Shown: positions 15,508-29,800 of the stretch, piece after piece
Position numbering within the stretch: position 1 is the stretch's first letter
Layout: each line of letters opens with the position of its first letter
The notes under the pieces: generated by a model
The model's input: only the letters and a program-made list of their open reading frames with translations
Database searches by the model: none
Told to the model about the DNA's origin: nothing
Translations under genes and position numbers: made by a program
Source of the DNA: Promerops cafer
Taxonomy: Eukaryota > Chordata > Aves > Passeriformes > Nectariniidae
Reading direction: 5' to 3'
DNA length: 64,000 bases
Assembly: GCA_013398275.1 (NCBI GenBank)
Contig: VZSE01002642.1
Coordinates: 682,009 to 746,008, forward strand

Positions 15508-15600
15508 AAGATTTTATTTCTCTATGCCTCAGTTTACCCTTTACTGAAAGAACAATATTGATATTTCTGTAGTCTGAAACACTTAAAATTATATGAACAA
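15508..15600 (+). repeat. Decayed MIR-like SINE fragment
   Basis: Contains TCTCTATGCCTCAGTTTACC followed by an A-rich, ATA-containing stretch, the arrangement of the 3' half of MIR (CCTCAGTTT, then the TGTAAAATGG region). Strongly diverged. The identification is from memory of the consensus, not an alignment. Confidence 0.45.
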
Positions 15601-16100
15601 TTACATAGATATACTTCTATGTACCACTACTATATATATACTACTATAGTACCACTATAAATAATATTTTAAAATTTTATTTTTCAGGAGCTATGCAAAA
15701 ATACATCTCATTTAAGTTCTGTTCTGTTTGAAAGTGCTGTCATTGATACAGAATTAAATGCATTGGTTTAGGGAATAAGAAATCTTTCTATTTTAAAATT
15801 CCAAACCCAAATATGCTAATCAGGTCTACATATTTAATACTGACTGTTGATAAAACAGCACGAGCCAGTAACACTCAACAGATGTATAATTCACTTCCTA
15901 ATAGATAAATGTTACTCCATGGGAATATTTGGTCATTCTCCTGGGAAATAATGTAGAAGTGAAAAGAAAAGTAGGCCTGCAGTCAGGGTAAGAGAGAAGA
16001 GTAAGAGTACTTTTGCTACATTTGGTTAGGTAGTAAGAAAATAGGAAGAAAAGTCAAAGTGTCTTAAAGAAGCAGAAAACCTAAGTCTGTAGCATCAGAA

Positions 16101-16117
16101 AAAAAAAAAAAAAAAGC
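16101..16117. repeat. Poly-A tract
   Basis: Run of about 16-17 A followed by a short G run. No insertion body recognised. Confidence 0.85.
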
Positions 16118-19100
16118 AGGGGGTCACAAAACTTTAATCAACAGATTTCTAAAAAGTGACCGTTCCCAAGCCCGAGAAGAAAAAACTTCATGGACTTTGA
16201 AGTTCAAGGAGAGTCATGGACAGAAGGCTTCAGGGGAAGCAATAAAAACTGTGAAGGAAGCAAATACCTACTTTTTTCCAGCAGCACCTTAAATATTGCA
16301 GTTCCCAAGTGCAGGCTGATGCCATCAACTGATTCACCCTGCTGGTTGACCCTGAGGAGCATTATGTAACTACCCACTGATAAAGACCCATCTAAACCTA
16401 CCAGGACTTTTGCTTTTCAGGAAGACATATTCTTAATTAAAATGGTCAGTTCTTCAGTATTCTGTCAAATAAATACGTTAGCTCATAATAAGCAAGAAAT
16501 CTCAGCCATCCTATGCTGACTCTGCCAAAGTGCAGATTGGTTAGATTATGTTATGTCTCATCTTCCATTTGAAACAATCTGTTTCTTCTTATGATTCAGA
16601 GAACTGAAGGATGCACCTTCTGGTATGATTTTAGTCTAAACCCACCATATTGTTTTGGTAAGCTTCTTAACAAGTACTTCTGTATATTAAACTGAGTATT
16701 TTTTGTACTCCTGCGAGATAAATAAGCTTACAGGCATTCAGTGTACATGCAGCTTCCCCTCATTCAACATGTGACAAAATGATAAACTAGATCACTCATG
16801 GGGTTCTTGACAATGTATTTATGTTTCATAGTTTATATGTTTTTTAAAAAAAAGTATATATGCTAGTACTTGCATCAGTTACTTGTTTATGATTTGTGCT
16901 AGATTTTTCTTGCTGAAGTTTTATGTATTTACAGCATTTTGAACCACAGTGTGTGTATTCAATGGTAATTGCTTAAAGAATTACAGAACAATTGGTGATT
17001 TCTATTCAGATTTTTGGCAGAGCTTGAAGTCTCAGTACAAATGGAAAAAAAATAATAATTTGTTTGAGAAATAAAGCGTGCAACTCTTTTCATTATTACA
17101 CTGGCAGAAATATGAGCAAATTTCACAAAGAAAAGGAATCAAAATATGAGGAAAAAAGTTTTGAGAAAGAGGCTCAAGACCCTCTCCACAACTCTAGAAG
17201 TAGCAAGCCTTCCTACATTAGCAATCTTGATTCAAAACTGGTATGTGGTCAAAAGTGAAACTTCTTTTAGAATTTCAGCTACTCTCAACTGGACTTTTTC
17301 CCAGCGTGCAGATTAGGATAATACCCTGTCTGTGTAAAAAGAAAGGTCCATGACTCCAAACAGCAGGAGTGCTGAAGTCAAAACAGTATTGCTTGATAGA
17401 ACTGAATAAGGAAGTCTGAACGCTGCACTTACTTATTTTTGTTTTCATTAACAGGAAAGATGTGCCCCATCATACACTTGTACTCATTCCAAGCATCTAT
17501 CACCTGAGTTTGTGATGTTTTATTGCTGGAAGATGATTCTTACAGTCTGAGCTTAAAATAAGAAGTTTCGACTCAATTGAAATGCAAAGACAAAATACTG
17601 CATTCCTCTCCCAGCTGAGCTTTTATTTAATGTGCCAGATTAAGAAGCTTGCTCTACTTTACTGGATCAGAGTCAACACAGTTTGTCCAAGAAACTCAGA
17701 GATAAGAGGGAAACAGTTCTTAATCAGGCAAAATTCTCAATAAAATAAATGGGCACTTTGTTCAAGTATGTTCTGCAGAATTTAAAATCGTTATGTTTGC
17801 CGCAGCTGCGTCTGAAAAGGTGGACTGCTGCTTTTATACCTACATTTTCGGACAGCTAACTCAATACAGAAGAGAATAAAAACAAACTTCTCCCTTCCTG
17901 ATGTCAGTTTTTATCACGCTTTAATCAACTAGGAATCCCCTGAAGAAAATTCACACAACAACTTGAAACAGCATAATCTGAAGCTCCAGTGGGTTTGGAT
18001 TAAGTACAAGGCATTTTACCATTGTGTTAAACTGCTTAAAAATATCACAGACCCATGGACTAGAAATGTGATTATTTTGTCCCCTGTGATTAGAAAATAA
18101 CATCTATTTTATAATTGTAAAAGTTATTGTTAAGAGCACAGACTATCATAACAACACTCTGAAGTATTTATTTTGTTAAAACAGTGGATGTAGTCTGATT
18201 TGCATATTCAACTGTTTTCAACAGTATCTGCCTCAGTCTTTTTCTGTTAATTTCATGCTGTCCTGCTGTTCTTAAGATGTTAAAGTATCACAGATACTAA
18301 AACGTGAAACTCAATTTACAGAGCTTGGGAATTTTTTTCCAGAAATGTTTATCTTTAGACAATACTAAAAAATGTTGTCTATATGCATAAGTAGCTCAAA
18401 AGTGGGCCATGACAGACAGTGGCTATGTAGAATCAGAGATTATTTCAATGTGCTTAAAACTACTCCCTGCATATCACCCTGCAAACAGAGTAGCTCAGGA
18501 AGTCAGAGCTATGTATTTGGTACACAGCCATAGTAGAGCTACGCTTATAAAAGCAGCAGCTTGGCAACTCAGAGGTTAAACTGGTAATTGTGAAAAGGGA
18601 CTGAGCTTCAGCTTCTGTAATTCTTGCTATTTAAAGTGAATTACTGCTTCTTGTTTAAACCCAGCTATTACTCAAGAAGCTGCAAGAGAAGGATGGGTGC
18701 CACAGGACAAAAAACTCTTAGAGATCTTTGCATCTCCTTCAGAATGTTTGTGGGAGGAAGAAAGAGGGATTGTTGCACAAACATGAGGAGACATATTCAA
18801 CTCTTGATTACAAGCAAAACCATCAGGGAAACAGTTGGGATTTCACAAGCACAAAATTAATGAATTTGAAATAAGAATTGGGTTCAGATAGCCTTTACTT
18901 AGAGTAAGTAGTTACATGCAGCCCTAACATAAAAAAAAAAAATAACTTGGGAGTAAATTATATTAGCATATTTTTGGCCTTTGTCCATGACTATAAAATG
19001 GCATTAATATAAATGCGACACAGACTTGAGATCCCTGGTCACTATTTCAGCCAAGAGCCTAAGTATATGAAATCTTGGCTCTGCTAAAGCACTAGTGCTA

Positions 19101-22100
19101 AGTTCTGGGAAATGATAACACTGATTCATCTCAAAACAGTCTATATATAACAGCGAGCCTAGGCACACATAAAATTATGCACTATCTTGCCCCAAGGTTA
19201 GCAACATATTCCTAGTAGAAGGAAGAATGTTATTTTCATTCCCTGCAATCATGTGATAAATAGCTGTAGGGCAGATTCAGCAAGATCTCGAAGGTTATGA
19301 TTTTACAATATAATGAATGTATGTCTAGCTCTCTGCCACCTGGAAAAGCAGCAAAACAAAGCAGGACTTGTCAGTATTTTGCTTATGGCAGAAATCAGAC
19401 ATTGTCCAGAACCCTTTATGAGACACACTGCTACTTCTTAACTAGTTTGATTACAACATTCACTCCAATACTTCAACAGCTCAGCTTTCCAGCATATGGC
19501 ATAATTGGAAGCAGCAGCCAGCAGGTATCACATGTGAATGGAAAATGTCTCACACTGAGCAACTACTGACTGTATCAAACATGTGGTCTTGTAGGTAGGT
19601 TGATGGGGAAAAATAATGCTAATAAAGGTATATTGAAAATGAGAGGATAGGAGGAACACCTGTGCAGTATATGAGGCAAGCAAATTACCTAGAAAGTTCA
19701 GAAGTAGAAAATATCAGAAAAAGTCATTGAAGTTAGCTCAAAAATGAAGAGATGAGACAACACAAATGAACATTTTAAGAGATATAAACCCCAAACCCAT
19801 GGACAGTTTCAGGAGAAACTTCAAAAAAGGTGCAAGACATACACTGAGAAGTGAATTCTTAGGAGCAGGCAGACTCAAGCTACTGAAAAAAAAAACCTCC
19901 AAGAAGGCAACTCATGCCCGGGACTGCTTACCTCACTTGAAAAGGATCTGCAATTTGTTCCTAGTCTACTCATTTATTGCCACCATGGAGTAGATCACGA
20001 ATGAAATGTTTTATTCTGATCATGCTTTATATAAAATACTGTGTTTTACTTCAGTAAAATAGAATACAGGCACATCTATACCATCACCATCGCAATGCAA
20101 TGGCCTGTGCTGAATTGAAGTTTGATTTTGATGATTCATATTACTCCACCTTAGGGGGTGACTGAGTTACAGCCATTGTATGCAGCTGCAATCATTGGCA
20201 ATCGAGCATAGTTTGCAGAACATTGAAGATGTATGAAAATGCATTGGAATTACACCAGATGGTGATGCAAGCCTGGCAGGAACACTTAGGGGTACCTCTG
20301 CTAATATCATCAGTATTATATGTGAAAGTTGAAGGACTTTAATTCAACCACAGGACCAAATTGTATGGTTTTTCCAGGCAGTAGGACAGACTCACTTGGC
20401 ATCACTTGAGAAGTGTTAAAGGACCTAGAGTAAGTACACACGTAATTCATATCCTCAAAGGCACCTCACTGCAAGACAGTGCAGCATGATTTCACACTGA
20501 AGTAGGGTAAGGCAGTAGAAAATCCTGCTAATGATAAGGTATTGTAGATTCACCGGTACACAGCCAGTAGAGATCAACCCCAAGTGAATTGTTCCAGGCT
20601 GACCTCGACCAGCTACAGTAAGGTACAAAATACCTCTTTCTTGTCTCCACAAGGATTTTACATTTAGGCAGATACCTCACAACAGCAATCTTGATATAAA
20701 ACACTTTTTTTTTACAGGGAAGATATAACCTTAAAAAAATGAGAAAAAGGCACATCATGTTCAGAGTAATGAGTGTACAGCACAGTCCAAATGTAAATGA
20801 GGTTAGGTCTACCTCAGTCAATTTCATTGTGCAGAAAAAGACAAAACTGAAATTTCTCCTTTTGTATTTCAAAAGATTTCTAAGACCAGCAAAATTTACA
20901 GAAGAAAATGTCAAACAAATTGGCTTCACAGATAGATAGAGCCATATGATTTCTTTGTGTTTACAAGACTGAATCTTCTGTTGCAAGAGTTAATGCGCTT
21001 TGTGAAAGTTACTATGGCATGGCTTATAAGCTTCAGCGAGATGTGGTGGCAGTTCAGATTTCATGACAGAACACTAACTTATCTCTGTTACTGAAAAAAC
21101 TAATGAGGTGGTACATAGTTGCCAAGCAGTGTTACATGCAGAGATATGCAGGATTTGCGGTTTTTTCATTATCTGTGTAACTGTATAGACATAAAAGTAA
21201 TGAAAACCCAAAACAGGCAGCAAAAGCTTAAGGCTCTAAAGCTGGAATCAAATTGTGTCAGTGTTTTCTAACGGAAATACGATAAATTTAAGCAATCTCA
21301 GAAAAAGCCCCTGATACTCCCACTAGTGTTTTCTGCTGGGTCTAAGGTCTCATGGGTAGCGCTTAGGTGAAGCTCACAATTAAGCTAACACAGGCAATTT
21401 ATTCTCATGCTGGTTTTATTCAAGTTGAGGCAATGGCATAATGTTAAGCAGTCTTAAGGATTCTCTTTGTTATGCTTGTTGCCTACGGCTTTTAATTGAA
21501 GGTGCTATCACAGCATCCCTCTCAGATGCCAAATGTCATGAGCAGTAGCAAGCAGGAGCACACAGTGCAGAGGGCTCTCCTGACCCCCAACTATCTTTAC
21601 TGAGGACAGCAGGATGTAAGATATAACACTTTTCAGTAGCTAGAGGCTTACTGAAATGAATTTCCACAATGCTGAATACCAGCTAAGGCTGGAATTTAGC
21701 ACTAGGACATGAAAATGTTAAATAATACCAAGTGTGAGACTGAATGCAGAGCGTTTTTTAATGTGGTCACCACTGATCCAAAGAATGAAAGTTCTAAAAT
21801 TGGGAATTACTTCTGTGACATACTTTTGACAGATAAATATCATAGATGACAACGAGAAGTACTTTGTCTGGAGGTGATCTGCACCATCTATAAAGCTTCA
21901 GCAGGCACTGAATGAAACTGCTCTGCTGAAAAGTGCTCAGCACACTGCTTTGAAGAACTAGACTCAAGGATCACTGACAATCTGTATATCACAGCAGCAC
22001 TGCCAGCTTTCTTATTAAAGAATAAGTTTTCCTACAAGTTCAGTCATCTTTAAACCATTTTGAAATGTAAAGATATATGAATGTTTTCATCTCTCCTCTC

Positions 22101-23700
22101 AATCTCCCTTTCAAATAGCTGAATTCAAGAAGCACTATCCAGTTACTGAGGTGCAATCTCCGCTCTTCTGCTTTGTGGTTAACATTTTTTGTTCTTGTTT
22201 TCAGAATCAATTTTCTATAAGTCTGTGAGATAGCACAGCTATCACAAATTGTGAATGCATTATGCCATATATGAGAAAACTATGAATGATCTTATAAAAA
22301 GAAAAGAAAAAAGTGAGCAAGTAAAACATATGAAATAATTATTTTGTCTACTTGTTTTAACAACACATATAAGATGGCTTCCCATGTTATGCTGCTATCC
22401 AGGTATGCTTCCAAATATTTCAAATCCTTGAATCTTAAAGATCATGGTTTATTAAAAGTCTTTGTGTGGACACAAACAATGTGTGGTTATGAGTTGGGTG
22501 TACTATGTGCTACTTCTGCACTGTGAAACTCAGATTTCTAATACGTGCATAAATACATTTCACAAAAATAAGTGTGCTCGGAGAATAGAGAATAAAAAGA
22601 GAAACATGAAAAGACAGAGGCAGTATCATAAAAGAAAGAGATGTATTTAAGCATCAGCCAAATGACACTATTTTTCGTATCATTTATAGTGGAAGCTTGA
22701 AGACTAAAATACTTCACAAGCCATTAGTTTCTTGGTACTCTGTGATAGATTAGAATATTTCTTAATCAACTGCTAAAGCAGTTGAAAGAAGAGGGCCAAA
22801 GCCTAGATTCAGCAAAGCTGAGTGATACTGAAATCCAGGAATGTTCAGTGGGGATGCTATCAATAGATACATCACAACACCATAGAAGTGCATCAGTTTC
22901 TTAAACCTCTCAAAAAGCACCTATGCTTTTGTCCATTTCTTATTCCAGAATTTGAAAAATCACATTAAGAAACAAAAGTTCTGATTCGTACTCAGGAAAG
23001 CAGATCAAAACCCCAAAAATATTACAAGAATTACTTGCTGAAGGTTCTGGACCCCGCTTTGTTCAGAGGCAGTTTGAAAGTCTACACAGCCCACCCAGAA
23101 GTGGTCCTGCCCTACTGGTTAAATACTTTAGGCTGCATGAGGTTTGTTGCAATGCATTAATACTACAGCAAGAATGAAGAATAACAAAATTAAATGTATT
23201 TAAGTCTCATTCATATTTTCATCTCATTCACACAGGATGGACATTCACAAAATTCATACAGATAGTCACCCACAGCTCCACTGTCCACCCCAGGTGTACC
23301 AGTGCTCTCAATACAATGGTCATTAGAAGCCAAGACTAACAGGATTGGAGTGACCTCCCTTCGCTACATCCATGTTTCTCATCTGTTACCCCACTAAAGA
23401 AAAATATTGCCATTTTTAAGTTTGAGGAAGGAAAAAGATGTTGTAAAATAAAATGCCAATCACAGCAGCAGATCACCTATCTTGTCTCATTTTGTACTTC
23501 TGTTGATTGACAATCTGGTGCTCTTGTAGCACACAAAGGCAAAAAATCAGGCATTCATTTCAAACTGAAATGTTTGACAGATGTAACTGCTTTCTGCAAC
23601 GAAACTGATTAAATCTCAAATAGCAAAGTCCATCTCCTGTACAGTAGAGAGATTCAATTTCAACAGGCAACATTTACTGTCCTTAGCAGATGCAGATTTA

Positions 23701-23812
23701 ATTTTTTGGGGGGGNNNNNNNNNNNNNNNNNNNNNNNNNNGGGGTGTTGTTTGTTTGGTGGGTTGTTTTAGTTTGGTTGGGGGATTTGTTGGTTTTGTTT
23801 GTTTCTTATTTA
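23701..23812. repeat. G/T-rich low-complexity tract surrounding a gap
   Basis: Seven G precede a 26-N gap (23715-23740). GGGG and GTTT/GGTT-type units follow to about 23812. The repeat probably caused the assembly break and may fold as a G-quadruplex on the plus strand. Confidence 0.8.
23715..23740. other. Assembly gap (26 N)
   Basis: N run flanked on both sides by G homopolymers. Confidence 0.99.
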
Positions 23813-26800
23813 TCTGGCAGTAGTTAAAAATACAGGAGATGACTAGGGCTTTGCAAGTGGTACACAGCCTACCTCCTGCTGCTCTGGTTGCTGCAGACTT
23901 CAACAGCATCCAAGTTTCAGAGTACTGTTGTCACAAACTGAAGGCAATTTCAAATTCTCTCAGCAGTAACCTAGCATGTCACTGATATTTTGACCTGTAT
24001 TTTTGCAATGGTGAAAGTGAAACAGTCTGACAACTGACTGAAAATTCATACTGCTATAGCCATATACCTTTTATCAGAGAGGCAAAAGAAACATTTTTAC
24101 ACTATAAAGTGAATGGCCTGTACTAAGGTTCACAGAACAAGGTACCAAGGAACGTGCAGTGCTGCGGAAAACCGGAAACACTCAGAACAGCACCAAAACA
24201 AAATAACTGGTGTTTCATTGCACTGCCTTACTAAAATAGATAGCTGATGGCCAGATAACAATTTAATAAAAAGTCAGTAAGACTCTTTCTGCTAATTTGG
24301 AAGCCTTTGAGGCATAATCTAAAGAAGACTTTCCCAAGGGTAACTGTGCACTTACATTTTTGTGCCCACATGCACTATTCAAATAATGCCTTCACTTAAA
24401 TAAATACATAACCTTAAAGTCCTTCTCTTGACCTCAGTGAGAAAAATGGACTGGATAATGCTCTTCACCGGGAAAGTGAAGAATATGGATCACACCAAAT
24501 TATATTCTACACTGGACATGGAATGCATCTCACCAAGCTGTGTTGCTCAGCTTTGACAACCAGCTTAAAGCACCATATTTTCTTCAGGGTGGGGTAAATC
24601 AACAACCCACTGAAGCAGATTAGATTTGTTATAGAATTAGGAGTCAGACAAAATGAATCCCATCACAGTGTCAACAGAAACAAAATGCACTGTGTGCACA
24701 GGCACTACCAGCTAAGTGTGCTGGAGAAAACTGTACAAATTATACTTTCTGTGATCATCACTTACAGAAATAAGGTTAGATCCACCATCAGAAGCTGGAC
24801 ACCTGAAGCAATCATGATATTCAGATATATTCATCACATAATCTAAGAAGAGGGACTGGAATAACAACAGTATTCCCAAAACCTATCTCACTGAACGGAA
24901 AGCTACTAAAAACATGAGTTAAATATCATTCCCTTTCAGGCTGTGCATGCTGTCAACACAGGAAGGAGGTGTTCTTTTAAAATTCATTAGTCTGCACCAT
25001 TCTCTGGAAATCCTGGATCCCTTCCTGTAAAATCAAGCTTTTGTGAAAACTTTCTTCCAAAAGATTTTTGGTAAGAGAAGATGGACCTCAGTGGTCAAAG
25101 CATTTCACATGAAGTTCAGCAGAGCAGCTACATAGGTCATATGTAGAAACATATGCATCCTACAGAACCTTTACATCAGAAAGACAATTGTTTCCATAAC
25201 TTTATGTGTTTTGAAGGAGATAGATATTTACATATAGCAGGCTTAGCCATTTAAGAGATATTACTGTTGGCTACCAATCAACAAGAGGCTGGAATAATAG
25301 TAAAATACCATTCATAATTGAAGCATGGTCTTCTTCTTGACTTTTTCAATGTTTTAAAGGCTGTATGACCGTACAAGGCATAGGCTAAATTAGTTCATTT
25401 GATGAAAAATATTGTACAGGCAGATATTTAACACCTTTTAATGATAAAGAAAACCAATAAGAGATTTTTCTTACTAGTAACACATGAAAGCCTAGGTGGT
25501 GATAAGAACATCCTTCAGAACTACAAATGAAGCATCTGACAATTTCACTGGAAGGAATGAGGGCAAATGAACGAATATCAGTTTCAGGCTACAAAGTGTT
25601 TTATAAATCAATATCAGTAGCGATTCTCTTTCAGCTATCAGCCAGTGAGAATATCTGATTTCATTTTCTGTAAACTGGGAAGAGGTTGTTATTTTAAAAC
25701 TCTGCCTTTCTGCAAACCTGGGGCAGGAAACAAAGGAAGAAAGAAAAATCTGACTGCTGATCTTTCCCATTTTATCAAATCCAGCTCAAAATAAAAGGAT
25801 TTTTAATTCACTTCACTCCTGATTAATTTTACATATTTTTTAGATTTTGGAAATACTATCTCAATATCATCCTATTGTTTTTAAAAAGAAGTTAACATTA
25901 GAAAGAGCTACAGATGGAATAAACCAGCAGATTTATCCCAGCTTGGATTCAACTTCAAAAGATGAACTGTTACTCTAGAAAAACGCTCTTTATAGTCCTC
26001 TTATAACAGGAATTGTGCATTTTCCAGACAAACTTTCAAGTAATAATATTAATATTTGTGCACAAAAAGTTCAGTGTGACATTTCACAAAAGAAATGGCA
26101 AAACTACAACATCAGGTCATAGGAAACTACACATTCTACACACCAAAATATCCTGACAAATGAAGAATTACAAAATTTTCTCTCTGTGCAACAGAAGATG
26201 CAGGACAACCCATGTCAAGACTTTAAAACAAATCTCCTCCCTCCCCACCTCACTTGCTGCAAAAGAAAAAAGCAAAGAATGGGTATCTTTTGAGATTGGT
26301 ATGATTTAGACACCTCAGTATGATTACAAATCTGATTTTTAACTACCTTTCTCTGTGCTATGACATATAATTCACAGTATACTCAAAACCCAAAAATTAA
26401 ATTGGGAATGAAGGCCAAATCATTCCAAGATTTGAGAGTCCAGATACTTTTAGAAGATTAACGTGAATTTTGTACCAAAATTGTAGTAGCCTTCATGTTT
26501 TCCTGAAACCCAGTGGTCCCAGGAATAATATACACATGGGTTTGTATGGCTACAACAATATTACTGTTCAAAACAACTTATTTTTTATTTCAAATTTTCA
26601 TAATTTCACAACCAGTGAAAAAGTAGCAATATCAATTTAAAGTGTCTTCTGCCAGAAATAGCTTTCTGCTTCAAGAGAGAGTTTATAGCTCAGTAGAAAA
26701 TAATCCATTACAAGAAAATTATTGCAACTCCATTAGGAGGAACCTTTTTTGTATGGTGTTTTAATTATTAGGGAATGGTTAACATGCATTTTGTGTCTAG

Positions 26801-29800
26801 ACTCGCACTTAAAATCTCAGTTAGGTAAGATGCTAAAGCCCCTTATGTAGCAAATGTCTGTCAAAAAGATAGAAACAAACAAAAGATGTTCTCCTCCCCC
26901 CACACTTCAGAAAAATATGATAGCACCCATTCATCTCTTATCTACAGTCTGGTAAATCTTTCCACTCAAAGGAATGTTATCTCATGTAAACCAGAAATGA
27001 ATTGATTAAGTGCCCGCATCAGTGTATGGGGATAAATCATTTTACATACATTGTGCCACAGGCTCGAAAGACAAAGAAATAAAAGAAGGAAAAAATAATA
27101 CATGATTCTATGTATGTTTTCTTTTCTTCAGCGAAGACATGGACATTACAAAATGTATGCAACATGGCTGTACTTGAGTAACAACTGAGGAAACTTATGA
27201 GTATAGACTTTACAGACCACCATGATGTTCTGTGAAAGCCATGATACCAGAAGATCAGGTAGCACCTATAATTTCTGTTAGATCTTTAAGAACACTATAT
27301 GTCCATTTTGTCAGTTAAATCTTATATGTTCAATGCAATTAAATGATAGAGTAAAAAGATGCAGCATCTCCTGAACTAAATGATACTTGAATCCAGCTAT
27401 TCTTGAACAGAAATTGCCTAGGTGATGATCTATCCATAGACATTATGTATCTGGCCCTTGGACAGTATTTATCAAGATAAACAATATTGCAAAAGTAAGA
27501 ATCCTAGAATTGATGGAGCAAAATTACTCAGGACTTGAAACCTGCACTTCAGACAGGTAGACTGTTCCCATAAAGAGCTGCTGAATGTAAATGGGTCACA
27601 GTTTTCATATCTTTAACATCTGTTGTTTATACCCAAGAAAGCACATCAGGGGCAAGAAAATTAATTCCCCAATTGCTGTCAACTGCGTTAGGGAACAGCA
27701 ATAAACAGCTTACTGTAAGCCTCTAGCTACAATAAAATTGCTGTCAATAAAGTGTGGCTGATATGGTTTTGCTGTGCTAGAAGAAGAGATTCTTTGGAAG
27801 TGAAAATCTGAAATGGAAACGAAAAAGATTCTCCATTGTTCCTATATACAAAAGAACATTATCATAAAATTGCAATAGCATAAAACTCTCAAGATCCAGT
27901 TCTCACTCACGTGTGTGGCACAAATTTCTTAGCATATGTGAAACTTTGGCTTTGGATATTCGGGACAGATGAGACTCCAGTGATTCTGATAAAAATCTTT
28001 TGCACAGAAACATTTAAAGAGAAATGAAGATTACTGAGCTTTTACTGTCTGATCTGTATATACAAAATGTTCTCTACTCTAGTTTAGCATGTCTACCGTC
28101 ACTATTGAAAACGGTATTACAGCTTAGGGTTATGTTCAGATATCCATTATAGCTCCCAGTTTTCACATGCTCTTAACTTTCTGAAAAATTCTTCTTTTCA
28201 GATGAAATTTTCCATGCTTGGTCTCAGCTCAAAGATGAATTTCTTTAGACAGTTCAGTGAAATCTGTCAACCTATTTTTCAGTTATACAACAATAGAAAA
28301 AATACACTGTACATTATCACCATTTCTAATATTTTAGTATAGATATACAAATATACAGAACTAGAAAATGATTGAATTTTACATGCACTTTTCCAGATCA
28401 CTAGTCCTCACCCAAGACTAATATCCATGCTAACACATAAACCAAACTAAGCGTACAAAAGAAGGTATGTATTTTTTGTTTATACTAAGTGATGAAACAA
28501 GGCCACTAAAAATAATACTGCACGCAGAATTGTGGAATGCTATGGTTACAGAATTTTAATATTTGCAGGTGACGTAAGCTCTGCACTGCTGTTCCAGTGC
28601 AGATTTCCATCAACTTATGCACCTTGAAATTGCCACTCTCAGCGTATCAAATTAAGAGTCATTAATGTTTTCAGCTTTTCTTTTCTCTTACATAAACTCC
28701 AAACTTACAAATTTTAACACTGCAGAGTAAGATAACGTCAATTAGATTTGCCACATAAAGCTTAAGTGATGTGCATTGATCAGCAGGAGCCTGGCTACTT
28801 GTTCCTTGATCAGGCAAGAAGTCCATTGGCTGAAAAAGGAATAAAGCAATCTCTACAGAGCTTATGTTATTGAGTATAAGACTAAAAATATACTTTAGTA
28901 TGGAATGTAGTTATTGTGTCATTCAAGCCCCAAATCCTTAAATTCTGCCACTAGAGCATAGAAATAAAAAGGACAGTGTTAACATATATTCAACTTTCCT
29001 GAATCTTCTAGAACTGTGCACATTTCCAAAACTTCTAAATTACGATTTTGATTCAGAAAAGTGCTTATAGTGTGCTTATGACTTTTTCTTGAAGAAAACA
29101 TCTCAAGTCACTTGGACCTTAAGGATCTGCTTCAGTTTGGCCATGTTAAATGAAAATTAAGCACATGACAAAATGCATTTTGATTAGGAATGAGGACTGA
29201 AGGTTTTGCCCATAACCTATACTGATACATATTTTTAAACCTGTGTTATTTGTCACTGCTGTGCTTTAAATCTGATTAAATGAAGTTGTTATAATTTAAA
29301 ATTGGGATAACCACAGTAAATTGGCCTTAATTTCTTTTATTATTTAATCTATTGTTAATCTAATGACATTGAGTAGGAGCTTTTGTCTGTTTATTTGCTT
29401 TTCAAAAGAGGTCTTTCACAGAGAAGAATACAACATGTCGTCTTCTGCTGTATTTCTATGTAGCTGTTTGGTGTAATGACTTACTAATTTGAAGCGCATT
29501 TTAAAGTTCAATCAAATACTGAAAAGAACACTGATTGAGAAGCCTGCATAGATTTCAGTATTCTTTATGAGTCATAACACTGATTTTGGAAGCTTAGCTA
29601 TATAAGCTGGTGGTGTGCAACATCCTTTCCATACTCCTAATTATGTGAATTAGCATTTAGAACAATCCCAAGTTCAAGTATTCAAAAATGCTCTTTTCAG
29701 AGCATCCACCAGGTTTACTGCAAGATAGGCACTTGAAGGAGGCTTTGGTTTTCATAGTGGGTACTTGTGAAACATCAGTCTGTACAATTCAAAGTCACAC

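Larger units (their letters stand above)
9206..23700. other. PCDH9 intron 2, middle part: no gene seen
   Basis: AT-rich intron. The longest open frame is 152 codons on the minus strand (20528-20986); its product is cysteine/phenylalanine-rich without domains, as expected of AT-rich non-coding DNA. The only structure supported is an A-rich repeat near 11.6 kb, a decayed SINE near 15.5 kb and a short TA-rich patch near 15.63-15.66 kb. Confidence 0.6.

Noticed and set aside
18970..19030. MIR-like string CTATAAAATGGCATTAATAT
   Set aside because: Too short and lacking the CCTCAGTTT core seen in the accepted fragments.
20528..20986. 152-codon minus-strand ORF in intron 2
   Set aside because: Composition is that of AT-rich non-coding DNA; no domain, no splice context.
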